This document shows, piece by piece, positions 1 to 5,154 of a stretch of DNA of 13,507 bases. Location: positions 1 to 13,507 of the forward strand of contig JACRCB010000072.1 of NCBI GenBank assembly GCA_016219165.1, read 5' to 3'. The position numbers and the translations under genes were made by a program. Origin of the DNA: Deltaproteobacteria bacterium. GTDB lineage: Bacteria; Desulfobacterota; GWC2-55-46; DRQE01. Under the pieces are notes generated by a model, which was given only the letters and a program-made list of their open reading frames with translations, had not been told where the DNA came from and made no database searches. Every line of letters starts with the position of its first letter. Positions within the stretch are counted from its first letter, which is position 1.

Positions 1-2640
1 GAGGTCATGCGCGACCGGATGGACAACGTTACAATCATCTGCTCCATAGAAAACTTCGACCCGATGGGCGTTCATACGGGAGACTCCATAACCGTGGCCC
101 CGGCGCAGACCCTTACGGACAAGGAGTATCAAATAATGAGGGACGCGGCCATAAGGATAATCCGCGAGATAGGGGTGGATACCGGCGGTAGTAACATCCA
201 GTTCGCCATAAGCCCGGAAAACGGAAAGATGCACGTAATAGAGATGAACCCGCGCGTATCGAGGAGTTCCGCTCTCGCGAGCAAAGCCACCGGGTTCCCC
301 ATCGCGAAGATAGCCGCAAAACTCGCAGTGGGCTATACGCTCGACGAGATACCCAATGACATAACCAAAAAGACCCCGGCGTCGTTTGAGCCGACGATAG
401 ATTATTGCGTGGTCAAAATCCCGCGTTTTGCGTTCGAGAAATTCCCGAAGGCGGACCCGACCCTCACCACCCAGATGAAATCCGTGGGCGAGGCCATGAG
501 CATAGGGAGGACATTCAAGGAGGCGATGCATAAAGCCTTGAGGTCGCTCGAGACCGGCGTTTACGGTTTTGAAAAGAAGGTGAGGAAGAATAGGAACGAA
601 TCCTTCTTCACCCCGACGGACGGGGAAAAAGACGCCATAATAGATTCCCTCAAGACCCCGAGGCCCCAGAGGCCGTTCTACATAGCCGAGGCGTTAAGGG
701 CCGGCATGGGGGTTAAAGAGGTTTGTGAACTTACAAGGATAGACCCGTGGTTTATCAATAAGTTAAATGATATAGTTAAGATTGAATCTTATATCGTCGA
801 GGAGGGACGGGGAGCTGAAATCTCTCCCGGACTCTTAATGACCGCGAAGGAATCCGGTTTTTCATACAAGATGTTGAGTGTCCTCACGGGCGAGGACGAG
901 ATAACGCTCCGAAGTAAGGCAAAAGACGCAGGCATCGAGCCTGTCTATAAATGCGTTGACACATGCGCGGCCGAGTTCGAGGCGTACACCCCTTATCTTT
1001 ATTCCACCTGCGAAAGGCCTTTTTATAATGTTAAGGACAAAGTAAGGAAGGCCGAGTGCGAGGCAAAACCCACGGAGAGGAAAAAGGTCGTAATCCTCGG
1101 CAGCGGCCCGAACAGGATAGGGCAGGGCATCGAGTTCGACTACTGCTGCGTCCATGCGAGTATGGCGCTCAGGGAAGAAGGCTTTGAGTCCATAATGGTC
1201 AACTGCAACCCCGAGACGGTCTCAACGGACTACGATACGTCCGACAAGTTGTATTTCGAGCCGCTTACGTTCGAGGACGTCATGGCGATAGTTGAAAAGG
1301 AAAAGCCCTGCGGCGTGATAGTCCAGCTCGGCGGCCAGACCCCTCTTAAACTTTCCGTTCCGCTGGAAAGGGCCGGAGTAAAGATACTCGGCACCACCCC
1401 GGATTCGATAGACATGGCCGAGGACAGGGAACGCTTCGATGGATTGCTCGAAAGGTTGAACTTGAAGAGGCCCGAAAGCGGAAGCGCGAGGAGCATGGAC
1501 GAGGCGATAAGGATTGCAGGGGGCATCGGTTACCCCGTGATGGTGAGGCCGTCATACGTCCTCGGCGGAAGGGCCATGGAGATAGTATACGACGAGGGGA
1601 GCCTCATCCGGTATATACATAAGGCCGTCGAGGCGAGCCCTGAGCATCCTGTTTTAATAGACAGGTTTCTGGAGAACGCCCTCGAGGTGGATGTAGACTG
1701 CATAAGCGACGGCATGGACGTCGTCATAGGCGGCATAATGGAACACATAGAGGAGGCCGGGGTTCATTCCGGGGATTCGGCGTGTTCTCTCCCGCCTTAT
1801 TCACTAAGACAAGGAATACTCGATGAGATAAGGCGTCAGGCAAAGGCCCTTGCGAGGGAACTTAAGGTCGTGGGGCTTATGAACGTCCAGTTTGCCGTAA
1901 AGGACGGGGTCGTATATATCCTCGAAGTGAACCCGAGGGCGTCGAGGACAATCCCGTTCGTGAGCAAGGCCATAGGTTCACCCCTTGCGAAACTCGCGAC
2001 GAAACTCATGGTCGGAATGACCCTCAAGGGATTAGGCTTTACAGAGGAGGTTCTTCCGTCTTACACGTCCGTTAAAGAGGCGGTATTCCCGTTCATAAAA
2101 TTCCCCGGGGTGGATACCCTTCTCGGCCCTGAGATGAAGTCCACTGGTGAGGTGATGGGCATAGGGAAGGACTTCGGCAGGGCGTTCGCTAAGGCGCAGA
2201 TTGCCGCGGGCAACACCCTGCCTCTGAAAGGGAATGTCTTAATAAGCGTAAGGGTCGAGGATAAGGAGTCAATCGTCCATGTCGCAAGGGAATTGAAGGA
2301 GATGGGTTTCAATATAATAGCTACGTCTGGGACCGCGCGCTACCTTAACGAAAGGGGTATGGCGGCCGAGCCGGTATATAAGGTGGTCGAGGGGAGCCGC
2401 CCCCATATCGTAGACAGGCTCAAGAGTAAAGAGATAGCGATGGTCATAAACACCTCCTTCGGCGCGAAGAGTGTGGCGGATTCCTATTCGATAAGAAGGA
2501 CTTCCGTTGAGATGGGCGTGCCTTATTTTACAACGGTCGCCGGAGCCCACGCCGCAACGAGGGGGATAAGGGCAATCCTCAAAGAGGGACTGGACGTGAG
2601 GACACTCCAGGAGTGGCACGGGGCCGGGGAGAGGGTGTAG
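1..2640 (+). CDS. carB: Carbamoyl-phosphate synthase large subunit (5' end outside window)
   Basis: CarB makes carbamoyl phosphate from bicarbonate, glutamine-derived ammonia and two ATP, feeding pyrimidine and arginine synthesis; it works in the cytoplasm with CarA. The reading frame is open from base 1 and continues the family from roughly residue 215, so about 200 N-terminal residues lie outside. Visible are the end of the first ATP-grasp half (SIENFDPMGVHTGDSITVAP, IEMNPRVSRSSALASKATG), the oligomerisation domain, the second ATP-grasp half (VVILGSGPNRIGQGIEFDY near 1087, then VHSGDSACSLPPYSL and LEVNPRASRT) and the C-terminal MGS-like allosteric domain ending in DVRTLQEWHGAGERV. No truncation is seen apart from the window edge. 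The last codons are echoed at 3584-3617 (see that entry). Identification is by direct family resemblance and is firm. Confidence 0.98.
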   Translation, partial: EVMRDRMDNVTIICSIENFDPMGVHTGDSITVAPAQTLTDKEYQIMRDAAIRIIREIGVDTGGSNIQFAISPENGKMHVIEMNPRVSRSSALASKATGFPIAKIAAKLAVGYTLDEIPNDITKKTPASFEPTIDYCVVKIPRFAFEKFPKADPTLTTQMKSVGEAMSIGRTFKEAMHKALRSLETGVYGFEKKVRKNRNESFFTPTDGEKDAIIDSLKTPRPQRPFYIAEALRAGMGVKEVCELTRIDPWFINKLNDIVKIESYIVEEGRGAEISPGLLMTAKESGFSYKMLSVLTGEDEITLRSKAKDAGIEPVYKCVDTCAAEFEAYTPYLYSTCERPFYNVKDKVRKAECEAKPTERKKVVILGSGPNRIGQGIEFDYCCVHASMALREEGFESIMVNCNPETVSTDYDTSDKLYFEPLTFEDVMAIVEKEKPCGVIVQLGGQTPLKLSVPLERAGVKILGTTPDSIDMAEDRERFDGLLERLNLKRPESGSARSMDEAIRIAGGIGYPVMVRPSYVLGGRAMEIVYDEGSLIRYIHKAVEASPEHPVLIDRFLENALEVDVDCISDGMDVVIGGIMEHIEEAGVHSGDSACSLPPYSLRQGILDEIRRQAKALARELKVVGLMNVQFAVKDGVVYILEVNPRASRTIPFVSKAIGSPLAKLATKLMVGMTLKGLGFTEEVLPSYTSVKEAVFPFIKFPGVDTLLGPEMKSTGEVMGIGKDFGRAFAKAQIAAGNTLPLKGNVLISVRVEDKESIVHVARELKEMGFNIIATSGTARYLNERGMAAEPVYKVVEGSRPHIVDRLKSKEIAMVINTSFGAKSVADSYSIRRTSVEMGVPYFTTVAGAHAATRGIRAILKEGLDVRTLQEWHGAGERV

Positions 2641-2693
2641 TGGTGAGATAGGGGTTGCAGGCGCTGCGAAATATTTTCTGCAGATTGGGAGAA

Positions 2694-2702
2694 TGATATA
2701 AT
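2694..2702 (+). promoter_or_regulatory. Extended -10 promoter for the nucleotidyltransferase pair
   Basis: TGATATAAT is a perfect -10 hexamer with the extended TGn motif. It lies 54 bases after the carB stop and about 100 bases before the nucleotidyltransferase ATG. No good -35 box is visible 16-18 bases upstream, which is usual for extended -10 promoters. It would let the accessory pair be transcribed independently of carB. Confidence 0.45.
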
Positions 2703-2800
2703 CCTCATAAGTTTACAATGTTGTCTTGTCATTACTGCGTATAAACCGCACGAAAGGCATTTCGAATCGGATTTTAAAACAAGGATTTTCAGGTGAGAAG

Positions 2801-3304
2801 ATGTTCTATATTGACTTGTTAGAGCAGTTATACCGCCATCAAGTAAAATATCTTATTGTCGGCGGTTTGGCTGTAAACCTTTACGGAGTGCCGAGGGTAA
2901 CGCAGGACATTGATATTATTGTTTTTATCACCCCTGACAATATTAGAAAACTCAACAAGATTCTTAAAGGATTAGATTACATTCCAAGATTGCCGGTTAA
3001 TCCGGAGGATATGGCAAACCCCGATATATTGAAGGGGTGGATAGAAGGTAGGAATTTAAAAGCCTTTAGTTTTTATCATAGAGAGCAAAATTATAAGGTG
3101 GTAGACATGGTCCTTGTTCATCCACTTGATTTTGAGACGTCTTTTAACAATAAGGCGATTAAAAAAGCCAAGGGGATTGAAATTTATCTTGCCTCCATTG
3201 ACGATATTATAAAGATGAAGGAATTTAGCGGCAGAAGTCAGGACATGAGCGATATTGAAATGCTGAAAAAGGCAAAACGCTATATGGAGGCAGAAAATGA
3301 GTAA
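2801..3304 (+). CDS. MNT-like nucleotidyltransferase (DUF6036/AbiEii-like)
   Basis: A 167-aa protein with the minimal nucleotidyltransferase fold signature: GG at residues 21-22 (YLIVGGLAVNLYG) followed by RVTQDIDIIV, where D36 and D38 form the DxD metal-binding pair. A third acidic residue (D102, in KVVDMVLVHP) could complete the active site. Such proteins transfer nucleotides to protein, RNA or small-molecule targets, and several families act as one half of toxin-antitoxin or phage-defence pairs; the substrate here is unknown. ATG 2801 is chosen because AGGTGAG (2791-2797) lies just upstream and the family begins near this point. An in-frame TTG at 2726 would add 25 residues without a convincing ribosome site. 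The next gene starts inside its last codons. Codon use and base composition are AT-richer than carB, suggesting acquisition. The fold is clear; the biological role is inferred. Confidence 0.85.
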   Translation: MFYIDLLEQLYRHQVKYLIVGGLAVNLYGVPRVTQDIDIIVFITPDNIRKLNKILKGLDYIPRLPVNPEDMANPDILKGWIEGRNLKAFSFYHREQNYKVVDMVLVHPLDFETSFNNKAIKKAKGIEIYLASIDDIIKMKEFSGRSQDMSDIEMLKKAKRYMEAENE

Positions 3305-3467
3305 GGGTTTCTCATATGTATTGGAAGATGACAAAATCCTTGAATATATGAGACTCTCGACAGAAGACAAACTGAGCTGGCTTGAGGACATTAACCAGTT
3401 TAACAGCCTGTTCTTGACGGATAAAGAAAGGGAGATAAGAGAAAAGTTACTGCAGGGGAAGATTTGA
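3297..3467 (+). CDS. Small (56-aa) partner of the nucleotidyltransferase
   Basis: A short frame beginning MSKGFSYVLEDDKILEYMRL and ending in a charged, probably helical tail (TDKEREIREKLLQGKI). Its ATG lies inside the 3' end of the nucleotidyltransferase gene (ATGAGTAA, an 8-base overlap), a strong sign of translational coupling. The tract has no stops and a sensible amino-acid balance with acidic and basic helix-like runs. I do not recognise a named family. The tight overlap suggests that it binds or regulates the nucleotidyltransferase, as small partners do in toxin-antitoxin pairs, but this is inference. It is small enough to be missed by length-filtered gene callers. Confidence 0.7.
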   Translation: MSKGFSYVLEDDKILEYMRLSTEDKLSWLEDINQFNSLFLTDKEREIREKLLQGKI

Positions 3468-3549
3468 AGGACATCCAAATAGGGACAGGGAGCAGGTTGG
3501 GTCAGGCGCAGCAGACCCAGCATATTCAATATCTTTATAAGAAGGTTTT

Positions 3550-3575
3550 GATGGGTGCGCTTCGTTTCACCCATC
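3550..3575. repeat. Intergenic palindrome, REP-like
   Basis: GATGGGTG (3550-3557) and CACCCATC (3568-3575) form a perfect 8-bp stem around a 10-base loop containing CGCTTCGTTT. This resembles the short extragenic palindromes scattered through many bacterial genomes. It lies immediately upstream of the duplicated carB tail. Copy number in this genome cannot be judged from the window. Confidence 0.5.
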
Positions 3576-3583
3576 CTACATTA

Positions 3584-3617
3584 CTGGATGTGAGGACGCT
3601 TCAGGAGTGGCACGGGG
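3584..3617 (+). repeat. Second copy of the carB 3' end
   Basis: This 34-base segment matches 2590-2623 at 31 of 34 positions, and in the carB frame it still reads LDVRTLQEWHG. The three differences (GAC/GAT, ACA/ACG, CTC/CTT) are all synonymous third-position transitions. Similarity stops sharply at 3584 on the left, next to the REP-like palindrome, and fades on the right after the run of G. Weak further resemblance (TTGCAGG, then TGnTATAAT) follows at similar distances in both copies. The surrounding frame (LLDVRTLQEWHGVGGEDW...) runs on to a stop at 3691 but does not look like a gene. Confidence 0.8.
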
Positions 3618-3683
3618 TGGGGGGCGAAGATTGGAGGAAGGATGCAGTGGTTTTTGCAGGACCTGTAATTATCCGATGGAAGG

Positions 3684-3692
3684 TGGTATAAT
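3684..3692 (+). promoter_or_regulatory. Extended -10 promoter for the DUF4258/zinc-finger pair
   Basis: TGGTATAAT is an extended -10 element with a perfect TATAAT, 27 bases before the TTG start at 3720. The -35 region (near 3664, TGTAAT) is poor. The same TGnTATAAT arrangement follows the real carB tail at 2694-2702. Confidence 0.45.
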
Positions 3693-3719
3693 TTTACCTA
3701 TCTTTTCCAAGAGGACGGT

Positions 3720-4031
3720 TTGGCCGTTGAAAAGATAATAGAGAGCATAAAGACCGGCAAGATAAGGATAACCGACCATGCCGATGAAGAAATTCACAAC
3801 GACGGTTTGACGTTTGAAGAGGTTTTTGTCTCTGTTTTAAGCGGCGAGGTTATCGAAGAATATCCTAAAGACAGTCCTTATCCAAGTTGCCTGATATGCG
3901 GAAAGAATTATAAGAACGAACCAATACATAGTGTGTGGGCTTACAATAAAGAGACCATGGGCGCTGTGCTTATTACCGCATACCGCCCGGATCCGAAAAA
4001 ATGGATTGAAGTGAAATGGAGGAAAAAATGA
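3720..4031 (+). CDS. DUF4258 protein, probable toxin-like member of a pair
   Basis: A 103-aa protein starting MAVEKIIESIKTGKIRITDH and containing HADEEIHNDGLTFEEVFVSVLSGEVIEEYPKDSPYPSCLICG, the typical beginning of DUF4258. It ends with ...AVLITAYRPDPKKWIEVKWRKK, the conserved tail with the W-x-x-x-x-R/K pattern. DUF4258 proteins are small, often sit beside CxxC zinc-finger proteins and resemble RelE/MqsR-type RNases in size and context. Toxicity is inferred, not shown. The TTG start is preceded by AGAGGA at about 3710-3714, five bases upstream; there is no nearby ATG in frame. The next gene overlaps its stop. AT-rich composition compared with carB and recG fits mobile gene content. Confidence 0.8.
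   Translation: MAVEKIIESIKTGKIRITDHADEEIHNDGLTFEEVFVSVLSGEVIEEYPKDSPYPSCLICGKNYKNEPIHSVWAYNKETMGAVLITAYRPDPKKWIEVKWRKK
4018..4022 (+). promoter_or_regulatory. Ribosome-binding site that fixes the zinc-finger protein start
   Basis: GGAGG lies five bases before ATG 4028, inside the end of the DUF4258 gene. The in-frame ATG at 4016 overlaps this site and has no site of its own, so 4028 is the more likely start. Confidence 0.6.
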
Positions 4032-4273
4032 AGGCGCTTTTTTCTAAATGCCCCTCATGCGGAGGGGAAGTTGTCCCGAAAGTCGTTGAGAAACTTTTGC
4101 GGGGCGGGAAAAATACGGCCTCAATCAAAGTTAGGGCTGAGGTTTGTCTGCACTGCGGCGAGCGTCTGTATTCTCCCGATACGGTCAGGAAGTTTGAGGA
4201 GATCCGGAGGAAACTTGAGGAAGAAAAAGTAAAAGGACTTAAGGCGATGGGTAAGAGTTTCAAGGTGGCGTAG
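4028..4273 (+). CDS. YgiT/MqsA-type zinc-finger protein, probable antitoxin partner
   Basis: An 81-aa protein with two CxxC knuckles: CPSCGGE near the N-terminus and CLHCGE about 30 residues later, followed by YSPDTVRKFEEIRRKLEEEK, a charged helical tail. This is the zinc-binding half seen in MqsA (YgiT-type zinc finger), but the C-terminal helix-turn-helix of full MqsA (about 130 aa) is absent, so DNA binding is doubtful. ATG 4028 overlaps the DUF4258 stop as ATGA, so the two are almost certainly co-translated. In such pairs the zinc-finger protein usually neutralises its neighbour; here that is an inference from gene order and family. An upstream in-frame ATG at 4016 would add four residues. 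Confidence 0.82.
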   Translation: MKALFSKCPSCGGEVVPKVVEKLLRGGKNTASIKVRAEVCLHCGERLYSPDTVRKFEEIRRKLEEEKVKGLKAMGKSFKVA

Positions 4274-4317
4274 GCGGATGTTATCATTCTTAGGAAATAA
4301 TATGGGGGTTTAAGAAT

Positions 4318-4513
4318 ATGGAATACAAGCCAGACAAAAAAACAATTAAAGACCTTGTTGATTTACAGAAGAACGGGATGCTTACGCCTAATTCTGAATA
4401 TCAACGAGGTCCGGTTTGGGACAAGAAACAACAAAAGTCATCCAAAAGGACAAAAAGCCGTTGAATTTGCAAAGAAGTGGAAAGCAGAAAATTTTAGGCC
4501 TGAATCAGGATAA
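4318..4513 (+). pseudogene. Remnant of a DUF262 (GmrS/ParB-like) protein
   Basis: ATG 4318 opens a 48-aa frame starting MEYKPDKKTIKDLVDLQKNG and reaching SEYQRGPVWDKKQQK. This is the N-terminal start of DUF262 proteins, with the conserved YQR-x-x-VW motif that leads into their ParB-like NTPase/nuclease domain. Normal proteins of this type continue for several hundred residues. Here the similarity ends abruptly and the frame stops at 4464. One base later in phase (frame of 4436) a stop-free, lysine-rich tail reads SHPKGQKAVEFAKKWKAENF and ends at TAA 4511-4513, like the true C-terminus of a protein. The simplest reading is one large internal deletion joining head to tail out of frame. That the tail belongs to the same gene is inference. 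DUF262 proteins include GmrSD-type restriction enzymes against modified phage DNA. Confidence 0.65.
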
Positions 4514-4633
4514 GGATAGAAAAAACTCAGGAGAAGAAAACGGGGCCATATTTACTTTATGCCACTTTGCCCCTCTATCTTAAGAGAAGATAAACCATCC
4601 CCATTCCACTGCCCGAAATATAACTGAATTGCA

Positions 4634-4828
4634 ATGAAAATCCGTGATGTTGTAAAATTGATAGAAAAGGACGGCTGGTATCCGGTTGCAACGAGAGGCA
4701 GCCATCGGCAATACAAGCACCCTGCGAAACCCGGAAGGGTGACAATCGCCGGACATCCCGGCGACGATCTGGCGCAGGGTACTTTCAACAGCGTACTGAA
4801 ACAGGCTAAACTTAAGGAGGTGAAATAA
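4634..4828 (+). CDS. hicA: HicA-family mRNA interferase toxin
   Basis: A 64-aa protein with the complete HicA double-stranded RNA-binding-like fold sequence: KIRDVVKLIEKDGWYPVATR, then GSHRQYKHP with the catalytic histidine at residue 24, then GRVTIAGHPGDDLAQGTFNSVLKQA. HicA toxins cut mRNA and are held in check by HicB. Length is normal for the family. The start has no visible ribosome-binding site (the bases before ATG are AACTGAATTGCA), in contrast to the partner gene, so the toxin is probably translated weakly. TATAAC at 4619-4624 could be a -10 box giving an almost leaderless message, but no -35 supports it. The antitoxin ATG follows its stop by one base. Confidence 0.93.
   Translation: MKIRDVVKLIEKDGWYPVATRGSHRQYKHPAKPGRVTIAGHPGDDLAQGTFNSVLKQAKLKEVK
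4814..4823 (+). promoter_or_regulatory. Strong ribosome-binding site of hicB
   Basis: AAGGAGGTGA, a near-perfect anti-16S match, lies inside the last codons of hicA and six bases before the hicB ATG. It predicts antitoxin translation in excess of toxin. Confidence 0.8.
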
Positions 4829-4829
4829 T

Positions 4830-5042
4830 ATGCACCGTTTTCTTATCGTCATAGAAAAGGCAAATGGCAACTATTCCGCATATTCGCCGGATTTGCCGGG
4901 TTGTGTCGCAACCGGTAAGACCCGTGGAGAGGCGGAAGAGAATATGCACGAGGCTATTGAAATGCATATAAAAGGACTCATAGAAGACAATCTGCCCGTT
5001 CCCGAATCTACCTCTTTTGCCGAGTATGTGATGGTTAAGTAG
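4830..5042 (+). CDS. hicB: HicB-family antitoxin, short form
   Basis: A 70-aa protein with the HicB N-terminal partial RNase H-like fold: FLIVIEKANGNYSAYSPDLP, GCVATGKTRGEAEENMHEAI and EMHIKGLIEDNLPVPESTS. It binds and masks the HicA active site. Many HicB proteins carry a C-terminal ribbon-helix-helix or helix-turn-helix domain for autoregulation; this one ends right after the antitoxin fold, so transcriptional autoregulation is not apparent. It starts one base after the hicA stop and uses a strong Shine-Dalgarno sequence. Confidence 0.9.
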   Translation: MHRFLIVIEKANGNYSAYSPDLPGCVATGKTRGEAEENMHEAIEMHIKGLIEDNLPVPESTSFAEYVMVK

Positions 5043-5050
5043 AATACGGG

Positions 5051-5084
5051 ATTGCCTCCCCATCGCTTCGTTCGGAATAGCAAT
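5051..5084. repeat. REP-like intergenic sequence
   Basis: ATTGC (5051-5055) and GCAAT (5080-5084) bracket a segment containing CCCCATCGCTTCGTTCGGAA. Sequences of this type (ATTGC...cgcttcg...GCAATGACA) are common dispersed intergenic repeats. The pairing is short, so the call rests on resemblance to that class. It shares CGCTTCGTT with the loop at 3558-3567. Confidence 0.35.
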
Positions 5085-5154
5085 GACAGGCGATAGACCC
5101 CTTGACCCGGTAAAGACACGGTAAAAAAGAGGTTATCACTTTTTTAGAAAAATA

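Noticed and set aside
3056..3574. Minus-strand frame of 172 codons across the nucleotidyltransferase pair
   Set aside because: It is antisense to two coupled genes and has no family resemblance.
3464..3691. 75-codon frame containing LDVRTLQEWHG
   Set aside because: It crosses a REP-like palindrome and a duplicated carB tail, with no protein-like sequence either side; treated as a repeat, not a gene.
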